Assembly: GCA_021806865.1 (NCBI GenBank)
Contig: JAKAPU010000168.1
Coordinates: 1 to 5,906, forward strand
Direction of reading: 5' to 3'
Source: an archaeon
GTDB taxonomy: Archaea > Thermoproteota > Nitrososphaeria > Nitrososphaerales > CADDZS01
DNA length: 5,906 nucleotides
Shown here: positions 1-5,797 of the stretch, one piece after another
Layout: each line of letters begins with the position of its first letter
How positions within the stretch are numbered: the first letter of the stretch is position 1
Made by a program: the position numbers and the translations under genes
The notes under the pieces: model-generated
The model's database searches: none
Told to the model about the DNA's origin: nothing
Seen by the model: the letters and a program-made list of their open reading frames with translations, nothing else

Positions 1-72
1 GGCAACAGCACCGACGCCGGAGCTGCTACCTGTTATTAGGGCAACTTTTCCTTTGAGAATCTGGGCTTCCAA
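1..72 (-). CDS. Short-chain dehydrogenase/reductase (SDR), N-terminal fragment
   Basis: Only the first 24 codons lie in the window; the gene runs off the left edge. Read from the minus strand, the peptide has a short basic lead (ILKGKVALITG) followed by the classical SDR cofactor motif TGxxxGxG as TGSSSGVG at residues 14-21. In this family that glycine-rich turn binds NAD(H) or NADP(H) at the end of the first strand of a Rossmann fold. The start is assigned to TTG at 72-70. Reading upstream in this frame there is no ATG or GTG before an in-frame stop within the M24 gene, and TTG gives the usual short lead before the motif. It begins 1 nt after the TAA of the M24 gene, so translational coupling is likely; no strong ribosome binding site is visible. 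The SDR fold is well supported, but the substrate cannot be told because the catalytic Tyr-x-x-x-Lys region is outside the window. Confidence 0.82.
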   Translation of the reverse strand, partial: MEAQILKGKVALITGSSSGVGAVA

Positions 73-73
73 A

Positions 74-1288
74 TTACACGCACTCTGGGATCTCTTCCAG
101 TGGATACTTTGAAAGCACTTCGTGCCCGGACTCAGTGACCAGCATCATCTCCTCGAGCCTCACTCCATCCTTCCCTTCCTTTTTGCCGGAGTAAGTTTCA
201 AGTGCGAGAACCATGTTCTTCTCGATCTTCTGAGGATGGGTTAGAGAGTAGGATCGTGAGATGAAAGGTGGCTCGTGCAGCCCCAGTCCCAGGCCGTGTC
301 CTATGTTGTTTCCCGGCGCGTCCTCAGCAGTCTCCGTTCCCCACGCTGCCATTGGCTCTGGCCACTGCGAAGCAATCTCCGCCGTAGTGGTTCCGGGTCT
401 TGTTGCTCTGATACTGGCCTCTATCCAGTCGTAAGCGTCCTTATAGATCCTCTTCTGCTCTGCGGTCGCCCTGCCACAGCTGAACGTCCGGTAGTAACAC
501 GACCGATAGCCGTTGAAAGAAGCCATGATGTCCAGAAAGACCAGGTCACCTAGTCTGATCATCCTGTCAGAGAAATCGTGGTGGTTGGGGTTTGTCCTTG
601 GGCCTGACATGCAGTTAATAGATTCCACGTCGTCCGCACCCATTTTGAAAAGCTCATAGTTTGCTATCGCCACTAGCTCGTTTTCTCTCACACCCGGCGC
701 GATGGCTTTTGCGATCTTGTCGTACACCGCGTCAACCATCGATGCAATGACACGCTCGCACTCTATCTCGTCGCTCGTCTTTATGATGCGAGCATCGAAC
801 ATCACCTTGTCTCCGTCTGCGATCTTGATACCGTTTCGCTCAAAGGTGCGTATGAGAGGAACCGTGAGGAAATCCACTCCGAGAGGCATGTCCGCCACTC
901 CGTAGCCCTTCATTGTCTTTTTCACTTCCAGAGCGAACTTGTCGTAAATCTCCTCACCCTCGACGGATCTCCATCCGGTCTTGGCTGGGAATATTCTGCC
1001 CGAGAGCCATGGGTTGTCCTTGATTATCTTTAGTCTTGCAGAGCCGCGCTCGAACATCAACGGCTCTCCGCCCCTGGGAAGAATCGCATACCTCAGGATA
1101 TCAGGGCTCCTGCCCCACATGCCAATGAAAGTGCTTGTGAGGTACCTTATGTTGTAAAAATCGAAACAGAGAACAGCGCCTAGATCACTATTCTTCAACT
1201 CGTCTTTTGCGCGCTCGACCCTTTGCTTTCTAAGGCGGTCGTAATCGATTCGGCTTCCCCAGTCAACTGAAGTGATCCCAAATGACAT
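74..1288 (-). CDS. M24-fold protein (Xaa-Pro peptidase/creatinase-like, DddP-like N-terminus)
   Basis: A protein of 404 residues with the two-domain layout of aminopeptidase P, creatinase and related enzymes. The N-terminal creatinase-like domain covers about residues 1-165, including CFDFYNIRYLTSTF at 41-54, which resembles the N-domain of DddP-type DMSP lyases. The C-terminal pita-bread domain covers about 170-400. In the M24 family, five residues (Asp, Asp, His, Glu, Glu) bind two metal ions. Here Asp253 (LDIMA), His331 (GHGLGL), Glu364 (LALET) and Glu379 (RLEEM) are present, as is the second conserved histidine, His338 (LHEPP). The second Asp is replaced by Cys264 in GYRSCYYRTF, exactly 11 residues after the first, as in canonical members. 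The reaction may therefore be unlike ordinary peptidases: creatinase, DddP and ectoine hydrolase show that this fold also cleaves other C-N or C-S bonds. The ATG at 1288 is preferred over an in-frame TTG at 1306; neither has a good ribosome binding site. It lies 52 nt after the nitrilase stop, so co-transcription is plausible. The fold is sure; the substrate is unknown. Confidence 0.9.
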   Translation of the reverse strand: MSFGITSVDWGSRIDYDRLRKQRVERAKDELKNSDLGAVLCFDFYNIRYLTSTFIGMWGRSPDILRYAILPRGGEPLMFERGSARLKIIKDNPWLSGRIFPAKTGWRSVEGEEIYDKFALEVKKTMKGYGVADMPLGVDFLTVPLIRTFERNGIKIADGDKVMFDARIIKTSDEIECERVIASMVDAVYDKIAKAIAPGVRENELVAIANYELFKMGADDVESINCMSGPRTNPNHHDFSDRMIRLGDLVFLDIMASFNGYRSCYYRTFSCGRATAEQKRIYKDAYDWIEASIRATRPGTTTAEIASQWPEPMAAWGTETAEDAPGNNIGHGLGLGLHEPPFISRSYSLTHPQKIEKNMVLALETYSGKKEGKDGVRLEEMMLVTESGHEVLSKYPLEEIPECV

Positions 1289-1340
1289 TTGGATCAACTT
1301 CGTCAATAGTTGGGAATTTAACGATTTCAGGGAGACTTTG
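1289..1340 (-). promoter_or_regulatory. Nitrilase-M24 spacer with a possible AT-rich promoter box
   Basis: This 52-nt gap separates the nitrilase stop from the M24 ATG. On the minus strand it holds TTAAATT (1321-1315), centred about 30 nt before the ATG, the spacing expected of an archaeal TATA box for a leaderless or nearly leaderless transcript. A GTTGAT (1298-1293), one mismatch from the archaeal ribosome binding sequence GGTGAT, ends 4 nt before the ATG. Both signals are weak, and the gene may simply be read from the nitrilase promoter. No hairpin terminator is visible here. Confidence 0.25.
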
Positions 1341-2354
1341 TCAATCAGAGGAGGTGTCGATCATCCGAAGCGTATCGGTGTCTGCATCTTGAGAATCGTT
1401 TCCAACTTCTTTCATCGGCTCTTGTTTTTGCCTGTTGATGTTGAGCGACAGTACGTCAAACCTGTTGTAGTGTCCAGTTAGGTCGTGCATCAACCTGACA
1501 GGTATCCCTTCTTCGAGATCGATCTCGGCGCAGAGTACTGTTTCAGTGTTGGGAGGCGCCTCCGTGATTATCCTTCCATAACGCGGACTGATGATCACAG
1601 AAGGCGCGCAACTCGCCGTGATTCCTTCTCGGAATTCAGGCGCAATGTCTTCAAGCATCTCCTTGCTGAAGTATCCTGTGGCGGCGATGACGAATGACTT
1701 GCCTTCCAGAGCATACTGACGCGAAGCAAATCTCGTGTATTCTTGGTGAGGCGACATCTTGGGCGAAGGAAAAGGAGGCCAGCTCGCCACGTGGATCATC
1801 TCGCCCATCGCAAACATTGCAAATTTCTCAAGCGGGTTGTTGTGCTCTCCGCAGATTAGACCGCCAATCTTTCCAAACTCCGTCTCAAACACATCGATCG
1901 TGCTTCCGTCTCCGCCGCCGTAGATCAATTTCTCGGTGAACGTCGGGACAAGCTTCCTATGCTTTCCTAGTAATCTGCCGTCGCTTCCTATGAAAATCTG
2001 GGTATTGTACACGGTTCCGATTCTACCTTTCTCCTTCTCATTTGCACCCATGACGACAATGATCTCGTTCTGTCGGGCAGCTTCGGAAAGTATCTCCATG
2101 TCCTTACCGGGGATTTCGACTGAGTTCTTGAACAGCTCGAGATATTTCTTTCGCGTGATCTCTGGAGTTTCGAAAGTTGAATTCCTAGGGAATCCGGAGA
2201 GAAACCCTTCTGAGAAAGCTACGATCTTTGCGCCTTGCCTTGCGGCTTCTTCTATTAGTCGTACGGACTTTTCTACTGTGGCCTCACGGTTTTGGTATAC
2301 CGGCGCGGCCTGTATCGCAGCGACCTTGAGTTTCGGATAGGAATCTCCGGGCAT
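1341..2354 (-). CDS. Nitrilase (carbon-nitrogen hydrolase superfamily, nitrilase branch)
   Basis: A 337-residue cytosolic enzyme expected to hydrolyse an organic nitrile to the carboxylic acid and ammonia; cyanide hydratase or nitrile-hydratase-like activity is an alternative. The Glu-Lys-Cys triad can be seen: Glu49 in AFSEGFLSGFP, Lys134 in KHRKLVPT and Cys168 in GGLICGEHNNP. Glu141 in PTFTEKLIYGGGDG matches the extra conserved glutamate of the superfamily. The GDGS loop and the C-terminal DLTGHYNRFDVLSL (291-304) point to true nitrilases rather than amidases or carbamoylases. The residue after the cysteine is Gly, where many characterised nitrilases have Trp (CWEH). The last 30 or so residues are acidic and look disordered. 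The ATG at 2354 was chosen because homology begins just after it (LKVAAIQAAPV at 9-19). The open frame continues upstream for 59 codons, but that part crosses the divergent promoter and the dehydrogenase gene and has no nitrilase-like sequence. There is no ribosome binding site before the ATG, which suggests a leaderless message. It is the first gene of a likely unit with the M24 and SDR genes. Confidence 0.93.
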   Translation of the reverse strand: MPGDSYPKLKVAAIQAAPVYQNREATVEKSVRLIEEAARQGAKIVAFSEGFLSGFPRNSTFETPEITRKKYLELFKNSVEIPGKDMEILSEAARQNEIIVVMGANEKEKGRIGTVYNTQIFIGSDGRLLGKHRKLVPTFTEKLIYGGGDGSTIDVFETEFGKIGGLICGEHNNPLEKFAMFAMGEMIHVASWPPFPSPKMSPHQEYTRFASRQYALEGKSFVIAATGYFSKEMLEDIAPEFREGITASCAPSVIISPRYGRIITEAPPNTETVLCAEIDLEEGIPVRLMHDLTGHYNRFDVLSLNINRQKQEPMKEVGNDSQDADTDTLRMIDTSSD

Positions 2355-2380
2355 GTTACTTGTTTTAATTATCAGTGGGC

Positions 2381-2387
2381 TAAAAAG
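2381..2387 (-). promoter_or_regulatory. Putative TATA-like box of the nitrilase gene
   Basis: On the minus strand the sequence CTTTTTA is centred 30 nt before the nitrilase ATG. The 22 nt directly before the ATG contain no purine-rich ribosome binding site. A box at about -30 with no leader is the usual pattern for the first gene of an archaeal transcription unit. The assignment rests on position and composition only; a second AT-rich run (ATAATTAAAA, nearer the ATG) could act as a bacterial -10 element if the host is a bacterium. Confidence 0.4.
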
Positions 2388-2435
2388 CAATTTGAGCGCT
2401 GGAGTGAGAATCAATCTCTGTCTTAGGGAACTATT

Positions 2436-2444
2436 GATATATGG
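2436..2444 (+). promoter_or_regulatory. Putative TATA-like box of the alcohol dehydrogenase gene
   Basis: GATATATGG contains the alternating ATATAT core (2437-2442), centred about 32 nt before the ATG at 2472. This fits an archaeal TATA box giving a very short leader. A GGAG (2458-2461) stands 10 nt before the ATG and could serve as a ribosome binding site if transcription starts further upstream, as a bacterial -10 reading would allow. No convincing -35 element is seen, which slightly favours the archaeal reading. Confidence 0.4.
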
Positions 2445-2471
2445 ATTTGAGGCAGGCGGAGACGGACTAGT

Positions 2472-3521
2472 ATGCGGGCAGTCGTCTATCCAAGGCCAAA
2501 CGAGATCAAAATCGCCGATGTGCCAGTTCAAAAGCCAAAGATCGGAGAGGCACTGGTGAAGATCAAATCCACAACGATTTGCGGGACTGACCTAAAAATA
2601 CTGGCCGGCAAGTTTCCCGCCACAAAGTTTCCGCATATACCAGGACACGAGTGGAGCGGCGAGGTTGTTGAAGTTGGGCCAGGAGTATCTCGGCTTTCTG
2701 TCGGAGATCGAGTCGGAGTGGAGCCTCACGTTGGATGTGGCGCGTGCGCTAGGTGCTTGGAAGGATTATACAATCTCTGCCAGAACTATGGCAAGGTGGA
2801 GACAGGACACGCCCATATTGGGTTCACAACAAACGGAGGGCTCGCTGAGTACTGCACTTGTTCGGTTAAGGCGTTACACAAGCTTCCAGACAATTTGAGT
2901 TACGATCAGGGCGCCTTCACCGAATCGGTAGGCGTCGCACTGTACGCAATTGAGCGTGCTGGAATCGATCCGGGGAACAACGTCGCGATAATCGGACCGG
3001 GTGCGATAGGGCTGATCGCCGTACAGATAGCAAAGGGAAGAGGGAGCTCCAGGGTCGCAATATTCGGAACAAGAGAAGATCGGCTGGAGCTTGGAAAGAA
3101 GCTTGGCGCTGATGTAGTTGTCAATGTCAAATCGGCTGCTGATCCAGTCCAGTACGCCAAAGATCAAATTCACGCGGACGGCTATGATGTCGTCGTAGAG
3201 TTTGCGGGCACCGAGGAGGCTGCTAGGGACGCAATCAGACTAGCCAGGCGGGGAGGCAGGGTGTCTCTCGCGGGGGCTACTTCTCCCGGAAGGAATCTGA
3301 ACATCGACTTGAGCCTAATCGTCAGAGGGCACCTAAACATCTATGGGGCACTTGCCGATCCAAAGTGGATCTGTGAAAGAGCGGTGAACTTGATTTCAAG
3401 CGGCCTTGTTAATGTGGACCAGTTGATGAGCGGCGATTACAAGCTCGAAGAGTACAAGCAAGCGCTTGAGGCTTTCGAAAAGAGAGTGGGCGGATCATAC
3501 AGGCTGATGATCCACCCCTAG
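2472..3521 (+). CDS. Zinc-dependent medium-chain alcohol dehydrogenase (threonine/sorbitol dehydrogenase-like)
   Basis: A complete 349-residue MDR enzyme, the normal length for the family, expected to oxidise a secondary alcohol or polyol, or to reduce the ketone, in the cytosol. The GroES-like catalytic domain covers about residues 1-150. Catalytic zinc ligands are Cys37 (TICGTD), His59 and Glu60 (PGHEWSG), with Glu151 as the further conserved acid. Four cysteines (89, 92, 95 and 103) form the structural zinc lobe. The Rossmann domain follows, with GPGAIG at 175-180. At the end of its second strand, the acidic residue typical of NAD enzymes is replaced by Gly-Thr-Arg (199-201), which suggests NADP. 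The start at 2472 gives the usual MDR opening (MRAVVYPRPN). The gene is divergent from the nitrilase, and its stop overlaps the stop of the molybdenum hydroxylase by 4 nt. The family is sure; threonine, sorbitol, glucose or butanediol-type substrates cannot be told apart here. Confidence 0.94.
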   Translation: MRAVVYPRPNEIKIADVPVQKPKIGEALVKIKSTTICGTDLKILAGKFPATKFPHIPGHEWSGEVVEVGPGVSRLSVGDRVGVEPHVGCGACARCLEGLYNLCQNYGKVETGHAHIGFTTNGGLAEYCTCSVKALHKLPDNLSYDQGAFTESVGVALYAIERAGIDPGNNVAIIGPGAIGLIAVQIAKGRGSSRVAIFGTREDRLELGKKLGADVVVNVKSAADPVQYAKDQIHADGYDVVVEFAGTEEAARDAIRLARRGGRVSLAGATSPGRNLNIDLSLIVRGHLNIYGALADPKWICERAVNLISSGLVNVDQLMSGDYKLEEYKQALEAFEKRVGGSYRLMIHP

Positions 3522-3526
3522 TTTTT
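3488..3526 (+). terminator. Putative intrinsic terminator over the dehydrogenase stop codon
   Basis: A perfect 7-bp inverted repeat, GGATCAT (3492-3498) and ATGATCC (3507-3513), encloses an 8-nt loop. After one C/A mismatch it is extended by GGG (3488-3490) pairing with CCC (3515-3517). CTAG and then five T (3522-3526) follow, continuing as CTTGTT. This has the form of a rho-independent terminator, and in archaea the T-tract alone can end transcription. It lies within the last codons and stop of the dehydrogenase. Read leftward, the same hairpin begins right after the molybdenum hydroxylase stop and is followed by CTCTCTTTTC, so it may work in both directions. Confidence 0.5.
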
Positions 3527-5776
3527 CTTGTTCAACACCTTCAGTATCTCTTGACCGCTCGGTGGATAACCGGAGACATGACCACCGATCGCATCGCAGA
3601 TGGCGTTTGCGATTGCTGCAAAACCGCCAATAGTTCCACCCTCGCCAGCACCTCTTACGCCTAATGGATTCATCTGCGACGGAGTCTCCATGTGGAGAAG
3701 GTTCATCGATGGAACATCCAGGCTTGTGGGTATTGTGTAGTCCAGGAGGTTAGAGTCCAGAGGCTGGCCTGTCTTGTCATATACTATTTCCTCGAGCAAT
3801 CCGTTTCCGACTGCGTGCGCGACTCCGCCGTGAATCTGTCCCTCTACAATGTGTTCATCAAGGATTTTGCCACAGTCGTCCATAATTGTGAGGCGAACAA
3901 GCGTGGGCCGGCCGCTCTCCCTATCCACCTCCACGACTGCCACAACAGCGCCGTAGGAGTAGGTTAGTCCTGGCGGGTCGAACGCCTTGAAGGACGAAAG
4001 TCCTATGTCCATGCCTTCTATCGCCTTGCTAGGAACATACGAGGCTGAAGCGACCTCCTTGAAGCTGAGAGTCTTTCCACCGGCACTGAATCCGTCCGAT
4101 GCGAATTTCACATCGCTTTGGTTAGAGCCGAGCATGTTCGCTGCAATCCGAGTCATCTTTTCTTTGAGCTCTTTGGCTGCAAGATAAACGGCGCTTGTCC
4201 CGACGGGTCCAGTCCTACTCCCGAAAGATCCGACGCCGTATGGTATGAGCTGGGTGTCTCCAAATTTTACGTGGATATTCTCGAAGGGTACGATGAGCTC
4301 GTTTGCCACAACTTGTGTAAACACTGTCTCGTGGCCCTGCCCGTGAGGCATGGAGCCAGAGAGAACTGTTACCTGGCCGTCCTTTTCGACGCGAACGTAG
4401 GCTGTCTCGTACATGGGTCGGCCGATCTTCGCCGAGGGGCCAATTCCAGTATCTTCTACGTAGCTCGCAAGTCCTATTCCAACAAGCCTGCCCCTTTTCT
4501 CAAACTCCTCTTTCTTCCAGACGAGGAGCTTTTGATACTCGGCACTGGCTAGAGCCTCGTTGAGAGCTCTCTCGTAGTCACCGAGATCGTAGTTTGCACC
4601 TATCTTGTTGTTGTAGGGCATTTCATTTGTATGTATGAAGTTGCGCCTGCGCAGTTCTGCCGGGTCTACTTTGAGCTCGTGCGCTGCCATGTCGACAGCT
4701 CTTTCGATCATGAGTATAGCCTCAGGCCTGCCATTGCCACGGATCGGACCCGTCGGAGGCTTGTTGGACACCGTGCCTTTGTACTCTATCTGAACATTTG
4801 GAATCTTGTAGCATCCTGTTTGCAGTGGAAGCAGTCGAGAAACCGGGCTGAAAGACATGAATCCCGGAGTTCCAACGTCAATCACGAAGCTATCTGAAAA
4901 GCCTGAGATCTTCAGATTGTGATCTAGGCAAATCCTAACCTTGTGCGTCTGGTCCTTCGCCTGCAGTGTCGATAACAGATCCTCGGTCCTGGTGCTGATC
5001 CATTTTACTGGATGACCGTTGCGCTTTGAAAATAGGGCGGTGACGGCGTCTTCGGGGTAGAAGTATGCCTTGACTCCAAACCCGCCGCCGATGTCCGGGA
5101 CCTTAACCTGCACCTGTTCCTCCTTCATCCTGAGGCAAGCGGCTGCCTGAGATCTTGTGCTGTGCGGGCCCTTCACCGGTGTCCAGATCACGAGCTCCTG
5201 TCTTCTTGTGTCGTAAGCGGAGATGTTACCTCTTGCCTCGATTGGAATCGCCGCCTGTCTTGCTATTGTGATCTCGAATTCAAACTTGTGTGGAGAAGTT
5301 TCGTAGGCAGTCTTGAAATCGCCGACTTTGATTGTCTTTTGGAACGCGACATTGTCCGGCCACGAATCTATAACTTTGGATTGATTAGAAAGTGCAGAGT
5401 CGGAATCAATGATAGACTCTTCCGGTTCGTACTCAACCTCGACTAGTTCGACGAGATCCTCTGCTTCATACCTGCTCCGGGCAAGCACGGCTGCGACCGC
5501 TTCGCCGACAAAATGAACCCTGTCCTTTGCGAGCGCATACCTCTCGAACTTCCTGCCTTCCATTTCGAACTTGTCGCAGGGATTGGTGAGCTTTTCTACT
5601 TCGATTCCATCGAGGAAATCCAGTAGTCTTGGGTCGGCTGGACGCTTAGTCGACTTGATTTTTGCCTTTGAGTATGGACTGCGTACAAACGCGCAAAAGA
5701 GCATTCCTTCGAACTTGAGGTCGTCGATGAACTGGCCCAGTCCTCTAATCTGGATGGGATCCTCAACTCGTTTCAT
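3518..5776 (-). CDS. Molybdenum hydroxylase large subunit (xanthine dehydrogenase/CoxL family)
   Basis: A complete 752-residue molybdopterin-binding subunit, near the usual 750-800 residues. The family oxidises aldehydes, purines, N-heterocycles or CO with water as oxygen donor, passing electrons to an FAD subunit and a 2Fe-2S subunit. The N-terminal aldehyde oxidase a/b hammerhead domain covers about residues 8-120 (RGLGQFIDDL, AFVRSPYSKAKI, FVGEAVAAVLA). Cofactor-binding motifs follow: DIGGGFGVK at 228-236, HGQGHETVFTQ at 478-488, and GSFGSRTGPVGTSAV at 516-530. The catalytic glutamate is Glu712 in GAGEGGT. The active-site loop reads PIRGNGRPEA (344-353). It lacks the AYRCSFR signature of true (form I) CO dehydrogenase and differs from the form II AYRGAGR, so CO oxidation is unlikely. 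The ATG is preceded by GGTGA (5788-5784) with 7-nt spacing, and lies 21 nt after the upstream gene's stop, so the two are probably one unit. The small and medium subunit genes are not in this window. The family is sure; the substrate is unknown. Confidence 0.94.
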   Translation of the reverse strand: MKRVEDPIQIRGLGQFIDDLKFEGMLFCAFVRSPYSKAKIKSTKRPADPRLLDFLDGIEVEKLTNPCDKFEMEGRKFERYALAKDRVHFVGEAVAAVLARSRYEAEDLVELVEVEYEPEESIIDSDSALSNQSKVIDSWPDNVAFQKTIKVGDFKTAYETSPHKFEFEITIARQAAIPIEARGNISAYDTRRQELVIWTPVKGPHSTRSQAAACLRMKEEQVQVKVPDIGGGFGVKAYFYPEDAVTALFSKRNGHPVKWISTRTEDLLSTLQAKDQTHKVRICLDHNLKISGFSDSFVIDVGTPGFMSFSPVSRLLPLQTGCYKIPNVQIEYKGTVSNKPPTGPIRGNGRPEAILMIERAVDMAAHELKVDPAELRRRNFIHTNEMPYNNKIGANYDLGDYERALNEALASAEYQKLLVWKKEEFEKRGRLVGIGLASYVEDTGIGPSAKIGRPMYETAYVRVEKDGQVTVLSGSMPHGQGHETVFTQVVANELIVPFENIHVKFGDTQLIPYGVGSFGSRTGPVGTSAVYLAAKELKEKMTRIAANMLGSNQSDVKFASDGFSAGGKTLSFKEVASASYVPSKAIEGMDIGLSSFKAFDPPGLTYSYGAVVAVVEVDRESGRPTLVRLTIMDDCGKILDEHIVEGQIHGGVAHAVGNGLLEEIVYDKTGQPLDSNLLDYTIPTSLDVPSMNLLHMETPSQMNPLGVRGAGEGGTIGGFAAIANAICDAIGGHVSGYPPSGQEILKVLNKKN

Positions 5777-5783
5777 TTTTAAT

Positions 5784-5788
5784 TCACC
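5784..5788 (-). promoter_or_regulatory. Ribosome binding site of the molybdenum hydroxylase gene
   Basis: GGTGA on the minus strand, 7 nt before the ATG, is complementary to the 3' end of 16S rRNA (anti-Shine-Dalgarno core CACCTCC followed by T-rich sequence). It lies in the 21-nt gap after the upstream stop codon and supports ATG at 5776 as the start. This gene appears to be internal to a transcription unit, unlike the nitrilase gene, which has no such site. Confidence 0.6.
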
Positions 5789-5797
5789 GTGAGGAGA

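Larger units (their letters stand above)
2355..2471. promoter_or_regulatory. Divergent intergenic promoter region, nitrilase and alcohol dehydrogenase
   Basis: The 117 nt between the two start codons must hold the promoters of the leftward nitrilase unit and the rightward dehydrogenase gene. It is more AT-rich than the coding sequence around it. One AT-rich box faces each gene at about 30 nt from its ATG. A weak inverted pair, TCAAT (2411-2415) and ATTGA (2433-2437), lies between them and could be part of an operator, but five bases are too few to claim it. No open frame or RNA gene is supported here. Shared regulation of the two sides is an inference from the layout. Confidence 0.6.

Noticed and set aside
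1289..1306. Upstream TTG start for the M24 gene adding six residues
   Set aside because: It has no ribosome binding site and is weaker than the ATG at 1288, which also has an AT-rich box at about -30. It remains possible.
2411..2437. Inverted pair TCAAT/ATTGA as an operator in the divergent region
   Set aside because: Five-base arms spaced about 17 nt apart are expected by chance in an AT-rich spacer.
2355..2531. 59-codon N-terminal extension of the nitrilase reading frame
   Set aside because: It has no nitrilase-like sequence, crosses the divergent promoter and the first codons of the dehydrogenase, and family homology starts just after the ATG at 2354.
2906..3173. Minus-strand open frames inside the alcohol dehydrogenase gene
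   Set aside because: They have no recognisable domain and low-complexity composition, and are fully explained as shadows of a clear MDR gene.
4118..4552. Plus-strand open frame of 144 codons opposite the molybdenum hydroxylase
   Set aside because: It lies wholly antisense to conserved active-site regions of that gene, has no recognisable family, and its composition follows the opposite strand.
3518..5776. Annotation as aerobic carbon monoxide dehydrogenase (coxL)
   Set aside because: The form I signature AYRCSFR is absent and the loop differs from form II as well, so only the broader molybdenum hydroxylase family is supported.
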